DNA of 64,000 bases from Lepidostoma basale (lineage: Eukaryota > Arthropoda > Insecta > Trichoptera > Lepidostomatidae), in contig JAHDVF020001351.1 in the NCBI GenBank assembly GCA_022606425.2, positions 682,001-746,000 on the forward strand, written 5' to 3'. The notes below the pieces were generated by a model, which had not been told where the DNA came from, ran no database searches, and saw only the letters and a list, made by a program, of their open reading frames with translations. The position numbers were made by a program, and so were the translations under genes. Below, one piece after another: positions 1 to 10,255 of this stretch (positions within the stretch are counted from its first letter, which is position 1; each line of letters starts with the position of its first letter).

Positions 1-300
1 ATCTTTGATATATTCTGAATTGTAATATTTTAAAGGGGTATTTACATTACTGGGGAAAATATTTGCTTTTTTTTAGTTTATTGATTTTATATGTAAAGTT
101 TTAGTTGATATCAGTTCATATCATGTCTGCAATTTTGGGCTTATTTGCTTACGTATTCATTGTTCTTAAGGAAATATAAAAAACATTTTGCGCATATTTG
201 CGCTTTTTCACTTAAAGGTCACTTTTGTCCAGGATGTGGAAACATAATAAAAAGAAAGCATTTATGAGTTATTTTAAATTAATTTCAATTATTATTTTTT
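1..300. other. AT-rich sequence, no gene seen
   Basis: No open frame or repeat is recognised. The stretch ends in a pyrimidine-rich tract and AG (about 288-307) that resembles a 3' splice site just before the transposase relic. Confidence 0.4.
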
Positions 301-307
301 CTTTCAG

Positions 308-1704
308 GATCAGGTACAACTAATATTTTTATAAGTAGACGTACCTTATTTGATCAAATGAGACAATCTGGCTACGTTAAATTGGCTGATCAAGTATCAT
401 GTTTGAAGGAATTTGTCGAAATACGTACTAAATGTCTAAAAGACCAATTACCAAGCCTTCATAAAACAATTTCATTTTTTGTGTCTGATTTTAAGAAGAA
501 GTGGCAAAAGGCTTCCAGAAAAGAGAACAGATATTTGGTTTTTAATAATGACTGCTTAAATACTTCAATAGGTTTTCATAACTTTTCTATTGTTTTAAGT
601 AAAAAAGTGGGTCGCCCTCAAACAAATTTTGAAGAATCTTGTGATAGAGCTAAACGCCAAAAGACTAAATCTTTGAGATCAAAGCACTCTCCTAAGGAAT
701 GAACATTTGCAGTACAGGTGACTTTGCGAGCTGCTGGTCAAGTGGATGCCTCGAAAGTTTTGAAGGAAGTTACGACAACTTTATCCACAGCTGCCTCATA
801 CAAAAATGCATACAAGAAAATTAACATCTCTAAAAGGTTAGCAGCTTACAGAAAAAGAAGCTCTTTTGATGTTTATTGAAGTAAAACTCACCAAACATCA
901 ATACAATTTAATTCGAGAACATGACAAATTCCTATTTCCATCTTGCAAAAAACACAACAGGCGAAAAGCGAATGTTATCCACCAAAGGAAAGCATTGCAG
1001 TCACAGATACTTTTGCTGAGATTAAATTGCAAATTTTACTTGATCATACTGTCTTTTGGAAGCTCATAAAGAAATTTTAGAAGTTCAGAAATCAGAAAAT
1101 ATAAAAAATATAACCTTAATATGCAAATGGTGCTACGACGGATCTGCACAGTCAGAATACAAACAGAAGTTTAGTAGCGATCCAAATTCTAAGGATAATA
1201 ATATTTTTATATCGTCTTAAGTACATTTAAGATTCATATCGGACAATTTAATATTACAAAATAAAATAGTTTTTTGTCAAAATGAAAGACACGATACTGT
1301 AGACCCATAAACTCTTTGCGGGAAAATATGCGTGGTACCCGATGCCTCCAACTATTCACAAAGTTTTAATTCACGGCCCAGAAATAATAAAGCATGCTTT
1401 ATTACCTATAGGCCAGCTAAGTGAAGAGGCCCAAGAAGCAAGAAACAAAGAGTTCAAAAGATACAGAGAATGCTTCTCGCGAAAAATGTCACGTATAAAA
1501 ACTAATGAAGATGTATTAAATTTAATTTTAATATCTTCGGACCCTCTTATTAGCAGCTTGCGAGAAGTATCTGTAAAGAAAGATGTAAATTTTGAAAAGG
1601 ATACTTTAGATCTATTGGCTCCACCTAATATTATAACGTCCGACGTTTCCACGCAATCCACGATCAGTGAAAACGAAGCCGAAAATTCTTCAGATAGTGA
1701 ATAA
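308..1704 (+). pseudogene. Decayed RAG1-like (Transib-type) transposase
   Basis: Three blocks in different frames add up to one broken transposase. Block 1 is open from about 310 to 702 and contains a basic GRPQTNFEES linker; after its stop the same frame stays readable to about 880. Block 2 (about 845-1200) carries ICKWCYDGS, whose Asp codon at 1137-1139 fits the first catalytic Asp of RAG1/Transib enzymes. Block 3 (1315-1704) runs FAGKYAWYPMPPTIHKVLIHG (split here as FAGKYAWYP, MPPTIHKVLIHG) and then LPIGQLSEEAQEARNKEFKR. From family knowledge this matches the RAG1 region around the last catalytic Glu; that Glu would be codon 1435-1437. The middle, including the second Asp, is missing. Stops and frameshifts make it inactive. 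A related CMC/Chapaev-type origin is the main alternative. Terminal inverted repeats were not found. Confidence 0.6.
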
Positions 1705-1789
1705 AAATTTTAAAAATCCTGTTTTTCTTTTTAAAATTACTTTATAACAATTTATTTACATTGTTTTATTTATTTCATATTTAAAAGAC

Positions 1790-2200
1790 CACAAAAATAA
1801 TTTATTCCGACAATTCTTAATTCGGCTCCAGTGTGCGCCGGCCGGTGTGCCAACGTCACCCGAAACGTGAAGTGGGAGTCTGACGGACGGGGTTAATGTA
1901 GCGAAAAGTGTCAACTCGATTCACAACACGCAAAAACTCATTTCGATAATGGACAAAGGAACGGGCGATACGTACTGACCGAGTTCGGCCGCTTTTGATG
2001 AATATCGATAATGCGAAAGTTTCCGAATCAGTACCTAATGCTCGGGACACATACGGAACGAATGGGCATATACTAGTATTATCCACGATTCGGACACGCT
2101 TCTGTGGTACCTACCCGTTGAATCTGCGAAATGTGACAATTTAGAATATAAAGGGTCACACACAAAGTTATTTCAATAAGATAATCTAATAATTTAACTG
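1790..2200. other. Unassigned, locally GC-rich sequence
   Basis: About 1,825-2,120 is richer in GC and CpG than its surroundings. The short minus-strand frame here shows no recognisable domain, and I see no terminal repeats. Confidence 0.35.
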
Positions 2201-2233
2201 AAATCTTTTGATGGACGTTTATTTTAAATAAAA

Positions 2234-2415
2234 TTAACTAACTTAACATCACGCCGTCTCCCCGAAAGGGTAGGCAGAAAGAATGGACTGTCAAATTATA
2301 ACCGATGTGGCACTCCATTCTTCTCTTTTCGCCCCGCGGGAGACGCGGTGTGATGGGTTGCGAACCTCATCGCCACCAATAGACATCTCCCGCGCACACT
2401 TCGATCGTCCAACAT
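2234..2415 (-). repeat. Composite non-autonomous element with LINE-A tail
   Basis: Read on the minus strand, a non-LINE block containing GGTTCGCAACCCATCACACC is fused to the last ~60 bp of LINE-A, including the degenerate CCC-TTTC-GGGG hairpin and the GTTA-type tail. The same two-part structure recurs at 43,125-43,320 and 45,290-45,475, so it is a family and not a chance junction. Confidence 0.6.
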
Positions 2416-2584
2416 CCACAAAATAAATCTAAAACAAATCATATAAAATACAATGATATAAAATAAAATAAAATAACAAAATGAAAATATATTAACACAT
2501 AATGTTCATTTTAGATGGTGTACTTGTTGACATGGACGATCCGGACTTTTGTGATTATTAGATTTATGTTACTCGCATCCACTC

Positions 2585-2979
2585 TTGATGGACGTTTATT
2601 TAAAATAATAATTGGATAATACATTGTTTTTACGAAAACATTTGATATTTCAACATTATTAAATGTCTAAATAAAAAACTTTGTTATGAATATCAAAATT
2701 AAATAGTCCATTGTTTTGGCCGTAACAATATAATACTTCAACATTATTACTGTTAAAATTTATAACACTGTTATAATATCACAATTTCTTTTTATTCACT
2801 GAAAGTGTCGCGACAGCTGTTCCGCCAACCGATGTTGGCATCATCAGGTGTTACAATAAACGAGTTTATTGTACATCCCAACATCGGTCGGCGAAACAGC
2901 TGTCGCGACACTCTCAGTGAATAAAAATAAATTGTGATATTATATTATAACAGTGTTATAAATTTTAACAGTCATAATA
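2585..2979. repeat. Foldback element, hammerhead-like subfamily 1 (left part)
   Basis: The element starts with the shared terminus CTTGATGGACGTTTATTTA. Its core is an inverted repeat of about 110 bp per arm around 2,750-2,975: ATTTTAACAG, ACACTGTTATAA and GTGTCGCGACAGCTGT occur in both orientations. A mariner interrupts it at 2,979/5,560. Related copies lie at 27.6, 35.9, 51.3 and 60.4 kb. Confidence 0.65.
2806..2862 (-). ncRNA. Hammerhead-like motif, one core mutation
   Basis: On the minus strand CTGATGA (2841-2847) is followed by GCCAA/TTGGC stem II, then GGAAC where GAAAC is expected, an AGCT loop and GTC. The A-to-G change at the first A of GAAA should disable cleavage. The opposite arm (2,866-2,925, plus) keeps GGCGAAACAGCTGTC but has lost CTGATGA. 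Confidence 0.5.
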
Positions 2980-3168
2980 TTAGGTCCTTACATATGAAAT
3001 TGGCGTTTTGCCGTACTGGCAACTTTGATCTCAAATATCTTCTCTTTGGTTAGGAATTCCAAATTCAAATTTATACAGCTATTTACTCAAGTATTTGTGT
3101 TTCGAAAATTATAATTAATTTGTTTTTTCCTCAATTGTTTTTTTTCTTTACGTCACTCAGTTTACAAA

Positions 3169-4193
3169 ATGGAAAACTTGAAATATCGCGTTATTTACGA
3201 GTACGAGTTCCACCGTGGCACCAGTGCTGCAGAAACGGCTCGAAGGATTCATGATGTGTATGGCGACGGTGCCGCAAAAGAAAACACTATGCGTTTTTGG
3301 TTCCAACGTTTTCGTTCTGAAATTTCGACCTGCAGAACAAGCCCCGTGGACGGCCGGAGACCAAAGTTGATAATGAAGAATTGAAGGCTATTGTGGAAGC
3401 GGATCCATCGCAAACCACGTCCTAGTTAGCTGCAGGCTGCGGTGTTAGTGATAAAACTGTTTTAATCCACTTGAAGCAAATTGGGAAGGTGAAAAAGCTT
3501 GAAAGGTGGGTACCTCACGAATTGAGTGAAGCAAATCAACAAACGCGCGTTGACTGCTGCGTTGCATTACTCAACCCGCACAATAATGAAGGGATTTTGA
3601 ATCGAATCATTACCTGTGATGAAAAGTGGATCCTGTATGATAATCGGAAGCGCTCATCGCAATGGCTGAACTCTGCCGAACCAGCCAAACCATGCCTCAA
3701 GCGAAAATTGACTCCAAAAAAGTTACTTGTGAGCGTTTGGTGGACTAGTGCTGGTGTCGTTCACTACAGCTTTCTTAAATCTGGCCAGACGATTACGGGA
3801 GATGTCTATTGTCAGCAACTGCAAACCATGATGGAAAAGCTAGCTGCTAAACAACTGAGGCTGGTTAATCGCTCTAGGCCACTGCTGCTTCATGATAACG
3901 CTAGACCACACACTGCACAACAGACGGCTACCAAATTAGAAGAGCTTCAATTGGAATGTCTAAGACATCCACCGTACTCTCCGGACCTTGCCCTAACAGA
4001 TTGCTATTTTTTTCGAAATTTGGATAACTTCTTGCAAGGGAAAAAATTCAACTCCGATGGGGCAGTCCAAATCGACTTCAAAGATTTTATTGATTCCCGT
4101 CCGAATGGTTTTTTTAGTAAAGGGATCGATGAACTACCTATGAGATGGCAAAAGTGCATAGATAGCAATGGTACATACGAGTACTTTGATTAA
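3169..4193 (+). pseudogene. Mariner transposase, copy A (inactive)
   Basis: The N-terminal helix-turn-helix begins MENLKYRVIYEYEFHRG at 3169 and breaks at about 3,330-3,384. An in-frame TAG follows at about 3,424, where copy B reads TSELAAG. From 3471 the catalytic domain is open: ITCDEKWILYDN holds the first Asp, LLHDNARPH the second, and SPDLALTD the third, 34 residues after the second, so it is a D,D34D enzyme. The C-terminus ends RWQKCIDSNG. Cut-and-paste transposition at TA is the family role. The end motifs resemble the cecropia subfamily, but that assignment is from memory. Confidence 0.85.
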
Positions 4194-4200
4194 ATAAATA

Positions 4201-5486
4201 TTAGGTCCTTATATATGAAATTGGCGTGTTGCCGTACTGGCAACTTTGATCTCAAATATCTTCTCTTTGGTTAGGAATTCCAAATTCAAATTTATACATC
4301 TATTTACTCAAGTATTTGTGTTTCGAAAATTATAATTCATTTGTTTTTTCCTCAATTGTTTTTTTTTCTTTGCGTCACTCAGTTTACAAAATGGAAAACT
4401 TGAAATATCGCGTTATTTACGAGTACGAGTTCCACCGTGGCACCAGTGCTGCAGAAACGGCTCGAAGGATTAATGATGTGTATGGCGACGGTGCCGCAAA
4501 AGAAAACAGTGCGTTTTTGGTTCCAACGTTTTTGTTCTGGAAATTTTGACCTGCAGAACAAGCCCCGTGGACGGCCGGAGACCAAAGTTGATAATGAAGA
4601 ATTGAAGGCTATTGTGGAAGCGGATCCATCGCAAACCACGTCCGAGTTAGCTGCAGGCTGGGGTGTTAGTGATAAAACTGTTTTAATCCACTTGAAGCAA
4701 ATTGGGAAGGTGAAAAAGCTTGAAAGGTGGGTACCTCACGAATTGAGTGAAGCAAATCAACAAACGCGCGTTGACTGCTGCGTTGCATTACTCAACCGGC
4801 ACAATAATGAAGGGATTTTGAATCGAATCATTACCTGTGATGAAAAGTGGATCCTGTATGATAATCGGAAGCGCTCATCGCAACGGCTGAACCCTGCCGA
4901 ACCAGCCAAACCATGCCCCAAGCGAAAATTGACTCCAAAAAAGTTACTTGTGAGCGTTTGGTGGACTAGTGCTTGTGTCGTTCACTACAGTTTTCTTAAA
5001 TCTGGCCAGACGATTACGGCAGATGTCTTTTGTCAGCAACTGCAAACCATGATGGAAAAGCTAGCTGCTAAACAACCGAGGCTGGTTAATCGCTCTAGGC
5101 CACTGCTGCTTCATGATAACGCTAGACCACACACTGCACAACAGACGGCTACCAAATTAGAAGAGCTTCAATTGGAATGTCTAAGACATCCACCGTACTC
5201 TCCGGACCTTGCCCCAACAGATTACTATTTTTTTCGAAATTTGGATAACTTCTTGCAAGGGAAAAATTCAACTCCGATGGGGCAGTCCAAACCGACTTCA
5301 AAGATTTTATTGATTCCCGTCCGAATGTTTTTTTTTAGTAAAGGGATCGATGAACTACCTATGAGATGGCAAAAGTGCATAGATAGCAATGGTACATACT
5401 TTGATTAAATAAAAATATTATATTTAAAAAAAATCAACTTTACGTTCCTCCCATACAAAACGCCAATTTCGTATGTAAGGACCTAA
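4201..5486 (+). mobile_element. Mariner copy B, complete, inserted in copy A
   Basis: TTAGGTCCTTATATATGAAA starts at 4201 after TA (4199-4200), and TTTCGTATGTAAGGACCTAA ends at 5486 before TA (5487-5488). The element is 1,286 bp. It sits just past the stop codon of copy A, whose own 3' end resumes at 5,489 with sequence nearly identical to copy B's 3' end. Confidence 0.92.
4391..5408 (+). pseudogene. Mariner transposase, copy B (frameshifted)
   Basis: The start MENLKYRVIYEYEF lies at 4391. A 2-bp loss relative to copy A near 4,507 shifts the frame into RFWFQRF. From there the frame is open through DLQNKPRGRPETK, SELAAGWGVSD, ITCDEKWILYDN, LLHDNARPHTAQQ and SPDLAPTDYYFF (D,D34D complete). A single-base loss near 5,264 after FLQGK shifts the frame again until about 5,335, where FSKGIDELPMRWQKC returns. 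This copy keeps every catalytic residue but cannot make one continuous protein. Confidence 0.88.
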
Positions 5487-5559
5487 TATATTATATTTAA
5501 AAAAAATCAACTTTATGTTCCTCCCATACAAAACGCCAATTTCATATGTAAGGACCTAA

Positions 5560-5735
5560 TATTAAAACTGAATATACGTGAGCATCGTCAGGTCTTACTA
5601 TCAGATTAGTTGATTGAAAGACCTGACGATGCTTACATCGGTTAGCGAAACAGCTGAGCCGACTAATTAAATAAAAAAATTATATTCATAAAAAAAGTTT
5701 TTTATTTAAACATTAAATAATAATTAAATAAAATA
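5560..5735 (+). repeat. Foldback element, right part with degenerate hammerhead-like arm
   Basis: AGCATCGTCAGGTCTT and its reverse AAGACCTGACGATGCT flank a short spacer. The plus arm reads CTGACGA, then GCTTA/TTAGC with one mismatch, then GCGAAACAGCTGAGC. Position 7 is changed and the GTC triplet has become GAG, so cleavage is unlikely. Confidence 0.45.
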
Positions 5736-5737
5736 AA

Positions 5738-5754
5738 GCCTCACGCCGTCTCCC
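5738..5754 (-). mobile_element. LINE-A 3' end stub
   Basis: TCACGCCGTCTCCCGAAGG is the minus-strand LINE-A end, cut off by the plus-strand LINE-A copy that follows. Confidence 0.5.
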
Positions 5755-6425
5755 GAAGGATTTGGAGCAGGAGAGGGAATGTGTGTATTTAGGTAGCATG
5801 TTCACAGCGGATGGCCAAACGGATAGTGACGTCGAAAGAGGGGTTGGTGCGGGTAACACAATGAATTAAAATGCTTTAAAAATAGTCATTGGAAACAATA
5901 ATATATCAATGTAAGCAAAAACGGTCGTTCACAATGGATTTCTGGTCCCAACCCCAATGTATGGAAGTGAAGCATGGAACTGGCAGAAGAAGGATGAGAG
6001 CAGAATAAATGCGGTAGAGATGAGACATATGTGTGGTAGAGCGATATGCGACAGAATCTCAAATGCTGATAAAAGAAAGGAATGTAGAACGGAAGAAGGT
6101 ATTATGAACAAAATTAAGGATCGCTGCGTTGGTTCGGACATATGGAGCGCATGGATGAAGAAAGAATGGTTAAGAAAGTATTCGTTAACAATGTAAATGG
6201 AGTACGCAGTCGAGGTAGATTGAGGAAAACATGGCATGACCAAATTAATCATTTTTAAAGGTTGGTCATGTTAGAAGCCGAAAGAATCGACGTGCGTGTA
6301 TGACTCGTTGTATGAATGTGGAAGAAGCTAGAGAGGTTTGCCAGGATAGAGTAGTGCGGCGGTCCATTCTCTCCGCCTACCGCTGCAGAGAAACGGCGTG
6401 ATAGTATGTTTGTTTGTTTGTTTTG
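5755..6425 (+). mobile_element. LINE-A, 5'-truncated, GTTT tail
   Basis: Decayed C-terminal part of the reverse-transcriptase polyprotein: VYLGSMFTADGQ, VERGVGAGN, YGSEAWNWQKKDESRINAVE and GRAICDRISNADKR, then AREVCQDR-like sequence before the non-coding end. The 3' end reads ACGGCGTGATAGTATG followed by GTTTGTTTGTTTGTTT. Several frameshifts are present. LINE-A proteins copy their own RNA at the target site; this copy is dead. Confidence 0.75.
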
Positions 6426-6432
6426 TTTGTTT

Positions 6433-6605
6433 TTAGTAGTGGTTATCGCAAACAAAAACCTATCCAAAAAAGCTAAAATGGCAGTGCACAATGGTGTTCT
6501 TCTACCGAACCTTATGTATGGAAGCGAAGCATGAAAGTGGCAAAAGAAGGAAGAAAGTAGAATAAATGCAGTAGAAATAAGATCTCTTAGACGAATGTAA
6601 TTATT
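6433..6605 (+). mobile_element. LINE-A internal fragment
   Basis: It encodes VVIANKNLSKKAKMAVHN, GVLLPNLMYGSEA and ESRINAVEIRSLRRM, ending abruptly where the next repeat (terminus GGAACTTCCATCAAGA, 6,609) begins. It abuts the tail of the preceding copy. Confidence 0.7.
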
Positions 6606-6608
6606 ATT

Positions 6609-7655
6609 AAAAAGGAACTTCCATCAAGAGATTTTAGTAAAATCATTTAATTTTCATATAATATAAAATATTACAGACTTTAAAACTTTAGTTTTAAAGT
6701 TTATCTAAAGTCAAATTCAGATAAAGATGAAGGTTTATTTTTTCATAAATTTCTGTTTATTTTTTAAGTAGAGGCTCTCGGCTTTAACATCATCTATTAT
6801 CCGTTTCCATTTTCTCATTTTCCACTACAGTCTGCGAATTATTTCCGCGTCCGGCACGCTACTTCCCGCTCTCTACCCTCGGCATCTGCAAAACGTTCTT
6901 CCGCCTCGAAGTTTTCACACTTTCCGCCCGTGTTTTGCCCCCGCTAATGGATTTTTGAGAGTTGTATACGGACCAGAACCGTAAACAAACTTCCGTGTTG
7001 CGACTTGTTCTATCTTATTGATCGCCCCTCCTCCTACCGGTCCAGGCCGGAACAAGCGAGCACTTATTTATGTAAGAGAGATCAGTCGACACTGAGTCTG
7101 TTCCTACATTAATGGTTCAGGAAGTAAAATTTTTTTTAATTTCCTCTCGCTTTGCAAAATTAATAATTTTCATTTTCATGAAAACATTTATATGTTACCG
7201 TAAAACGATTAGATGAGTTGTGTTTTTGACAATAAATGGCATGGTTATGTAATATATTTCCTTTACATTTTTGTGGTTTTAAGTATATTTTGTAGATTCA
7301 TATATAAGCTTAAATTTTTTGAAAAATGATACAAAGTAAGCCCTAAGGTGGGGTGACATCACTTTTTTTTCTCTTCAGTATCTTAATAGATTCCACATGG
7401 AAATGGAAAATAGCCTCATGAAACAGTTTCGGGCATCTTCCAAATCTAGCATTGTTTTTAAAAAAACATTTTGGAATCTTAATAAAGTACGAATTTCAGG
7501 TGTTCTGATTAATAACTTTATTTAAATTTACCTACATGCATATCACAAAGAAAATAAAATAAAAATCACCCTTAAAATATTTGGATGCTTTCACATAATT
7601 AACATATATAATCTATAATCATTCAAATAATGACCAAACTAAAATACTCAAAAAA
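6609..7655. other. Mostly unassigned; foldback terminus at left edge
   Basis: Only the left edge is recognised (reverse form of the foldback terminus at 6,609-6,640). About 6,835-7,110 is GC-richer with no open frame. The rest is AT-rich with no domain seen. Confidence 0.4.
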
Positions 7656-7659
7656 ACTC

Positions 7660-8103
7660 TCAATAAAAAACACTTAGCTCTGGGATCGTAAAAAATTCAC
7701 ACATTCGTACCCTCTGAGGAGGATTTATGCCTCCAATAATATCAACCCATTTATAAAATAGTTCTTCCTTGATACGTGGCCACTTCCATGCTTTCAATGA
7801 CTTGGTCATTGCGCCGATTGTCGCTCCATCATCATTAAAGCCCTCAATTACGCCAGGGTATAGCTCATTTTCATACATAAATACTACAAATGAGCCGATT
7901 TGCCGATTAATCGGCTTGAAGTTATTCTTTTGGGGTAACCGTTCATTGTTTTCCTTATCAGATTCTTCTTGGCTCAGGATGAGACCACGATATGTTTCGC
8001 AGTCATCATCTGAGGAATCTTGGTGCTCCCGTAAATTTGGAGATATTTCGTGTATAAGTGAATTGTTTTGGTCAATTTGATTGTTGCCGCACTTTATAAT
8101 AGT
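7660..8103 (-). pseudogene. Terminal-exon-like ORF of unknown function
   Basis: A minus-strand frame is open for 147 codons from the stop codon at 8104-8106 down to the stop at 7660. The N-terminal part is acidic and polar (HQDSSDDDCETYRG, LSQEESDKENNERL). The C-terminal part is a compact module, IGSFVVFMYENELYPGVIEG, then KWPRIKEELFYKWVDIIGGI and FFTIPEL. The first Met is at 7878, inside the module, so this is more likely a last exon or a 5'-truncated relic than a whole gene. I recall similar C-terminal modules in uncharacterised insect and transposon-linked proteins, but cannot name one. It lacks internal stops, unlike most of the window. Confidence 0.45.
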
Positions 8104-8165
8104 TTATTGTGACACGTTATATGTTTGTACGGTTTTGATGTTAAAATTATACAAGTTTTTACGTT

Positions 8166-8330
8166 TATATAAAGAATTTTGACAGGTGAAAAAATAAAAT
8201 TTTAATTTGTTCCAATGACAATTTGAATAATTTCTTTAATATTAATAGTATTTGCTGGTGTTGTTTTCTTTAAGTGCCTAATTACTGCTAATTTAAAAAC
8301 AAAACGGTGGATACGTCGAACATCCAGATA
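8166..8330 (+). repeat. Dispersed repeat shared with 42.7-43.0 kb
   Basis: AAGAATTTTGACAGGTG, AATTTGTTCCAATGACAATT and GGTGGATACGTCGAACAT recur with small changes at 42,745-43,000. A piece in the opposite orientation occurs near 2,490-2,560. Confidence 0.6.
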
Positions 8331-8365
8331 CGACCCAGCAGCCCCTTATAACGAACCCCGTGTGA

Positions 8366-8623
8366 GGCGGTCGCCTAGCATGGATTGGGCACGTATGCCG
8401 AGCCGATGAAACCAGAGCAATCAAGACCCTGTACGCGTCTAGACCGACTGGAGTAAGACCTCTAGGAAGGCCTAGACTGCGCCTAATGGACAATGTTCTG
8501 GCTGATCTGGCTAGGTTGGGCGAATCGGACTGCTGGGAGCAAAATGCGCAGGATCGAGGAGCTCGGCGAAAAATCATCAAGGACGCTAAAACTCGTCAAG
8601 AGTTGTATGGCCGTAGGAAATGA
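8366..8623 (+). mobile_element. LINE C-terminus (conserved open tail)
   Basis: From GGCGGTCGCCTAGCATGG the frame reads GRLAWIGHVCRADETRA, VRPLGRPRLRLMDNVLADLA, then WEQNAQDRGARRKIIKDA, stop at 8621-8623. The WIGHVCR, GRPRLR and AQDR pattern is the usual C-terminal end of endonuclease/reverse-transcriptase polyproteins. All 5' parts are missing. Confidence 0.75.
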
Positions 8624-8629
8624 AGTATT

Positions 8630-8939
8630 TTTCTTACACACTAATGAGCCGTAACAAACGAAAAACATTTTGGTGACTCATTTGGACACAAAACGGTAAA
8701 CAAAAATACAATATCGATATGAAACTAAGAGATAATAAACATGAATCTCAGAAAGATCTCATATACTCGTATGTCGACGTTAGTGAGGTGTTATTATGAC
8801 AGGTTTGGAGAAACAAGGGACCGAAAGCGGTAATCTTACGGGAAAAAGAAGTGAAAACAAGATTCTTTCTCAAATATTACATATTGATATTTTCGTGACA
8901 ATTTTTTTTTCTCATTTATAGACATGTTTATAATGTAAC
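8630..8939. other. AT-rich stretch, nothing recognised
   Basis: No open frame, terminal repeat or relative elsewhere in the window was seen. Confidence 0.35.
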
Positions 8940-9720
8940 ATACGAGTATTTTCCTCACCAGGAAAACGGTTTAAATAGCATTAATTTATATCAGAGGTTC
9001 CCAAACTTTTTTGTCCCGTAGACCCCTTGCCGATTTTTTCTTTAATATTTTGTGTAGACCCCCTGCTTTCCTAAAATTGTTTATTTTCAGGCCCAAAATA
9101 ATCCGATACAAAAAAGCTGGAACTCGAATTTGCCAGTTCAATTTGATACAAGTTCATTTGAAACAAAACAATGTTTTTAACTATTACCACTTTTGTCTTT
9201 TGGCGTTTGGTGACCTTTTTTTATTTTATTTTTTAGCTCATTTGGGAAAATCGAATGTCTGATCTTTGCCGATTGAGCTAAATAAATAAAAAATGTCACA
9301 AACGATTTCGATATTCGTTTTGTTTCAATATTTGGCTTCAATTTAGTTGAACCATCTCGTGGACCCCCATTTACAACTCATGGACCCCCAACTTTTTTTA
9401 CAATTGTCGTAGACCCCTGGGGGTCTATATAGACCACTTTGGGAATCACTGATTTATATTATGAAAAAAAAAACTTTCTTAAGCACTTACTTTAATATCC
9501 TTTGTTCATAAGATTCAATTTCGCATTGTTTGCCTTTTCTTCTTACCTCCAGTGAAATGAAAATCTCAGCCAAAACTTCGACAATGACTCACCTGAAACA
9601 AAATAATAATAATAATAATAATATAAAAAGATAAATCATTACTCTGTGCTGTGGAATAATAGATTAACAATATTTTTTAAGCTTTGTAACACAACATTGT
9701 ACTATTATTAAAAACTAACT
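8940..9720 (+). repeat. Dispersed repeat (second copy at 38.4-38.7 kb), split by a hAT MITE
   Basis: AAAACGGTTTAAATAGCA, AAGCACTTACTTTAAT, AATCTCAGCC and GACTCACCTGAAACAAAATA align with 38,440-38,745. The 38-kb copy lacks the 460-bp insertion, so it serves as an empty-site reference. Confidence 0.7.
8992..9451. mobile_element. hAT-type MITE with perfect 8-bp TSD
   Basis: The 460-bp element starts CAGAGGTTCCCAAACTT and ends TTTGGGAATCACTG, inverted termini typical of hAT elements. ATTTATAT lies on both sides (8984-8991 and 9452-9459). GTAGACCCC repeats occur near both ends. No transposase is encoded, so movement would need a hAT enzyme from elsewhere. Confidence 0.88.
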
Positions 9721-9721
9721 A

Positions 9722-10190
9722 ACCATCATGCAGTCACCCCGAAGGGGTAGGCAGAAAGAATGGACTACCACACTTTTTATTCCTGACATATTTATCTCGC
9801 TTCCTAAACATTCATACATCGTATCATGCACGCGCGTCGATTACTCTGACTCCTCACATGGCCGACATTCAATATTTGATTTATTTGATCGTGCCACGTT
9901 TTCCTCGGTCTACCTCTATTTTTAGTTCCATTTACATCGTTACCATATAATTTTTTTACCATTCTTTCTTCATTCTTATTTCCATACGTCTAAACCATCT
10001 TAACGATCCTTTCATTATTTTGTTCATAAAACCATCATTCGCACCGCTTTCACTTCTTATATTTTCACTCGACACTTTATCATATACAGAGTATCACACA
10101 TTCGTCTAAGAGATCTCATTTCTACTGCATTTATTCTACCTTCATCCTTTATTTGCCAGTTCCATGCTTCGCTACTATTATTAAATGCTT
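9722..10190 (-). mobile_element. LINE-A, 5'-truncated
   Basis: From the right it encodes decayed MRSLRRMCGY-type sequence, LRWF and HMER-like segments, ending in CTACCCCTTCGGGGTGACTG (UUCG hairpin) and a TTAGTTAG tail at 9,715-9,725. It has many frameshifts. Confidence 0.7.
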
Positions 10191-10194
10191 AAAG

Positions 10195-10255
10195 AAGACA
10201 AAACACGCTGATTCCATAACTTATAATAAAACTTCTATAAAACAGACGTTTTAAC
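10195..10255. repeat. Fragment of the ACAGACGTTTT foldback family
   Basis: AAAACTTCTATAAAACAGAC and the preceding AAGAAGACAAAACACG match one arm of the foldback family described at 50.9 kb. Confidence 0.5.

Larger units (their letters stand above)
2980..5559 (+). mobile_element. Mariner copy A, split by mariner copy B
   Basis: The 5' inverted terminus TTAGGTCCTTACATATGAAA starts at 2980, directly after TA. Its 3' terminus CATATGTAAGGACCTAA ends at 5559, directly before TA. Removing copy B (4201-5486) and one TA leaves about 1,292 bp, the usual size for a mariner. The flanking sequence belongs to the foldback element. Confidence 0.9.

Noticed and set aside
1790..2120. GC-rich block as a promoter or CpG island
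   Set aside because: No gene starts nearby, and the only frame is short and featureless.
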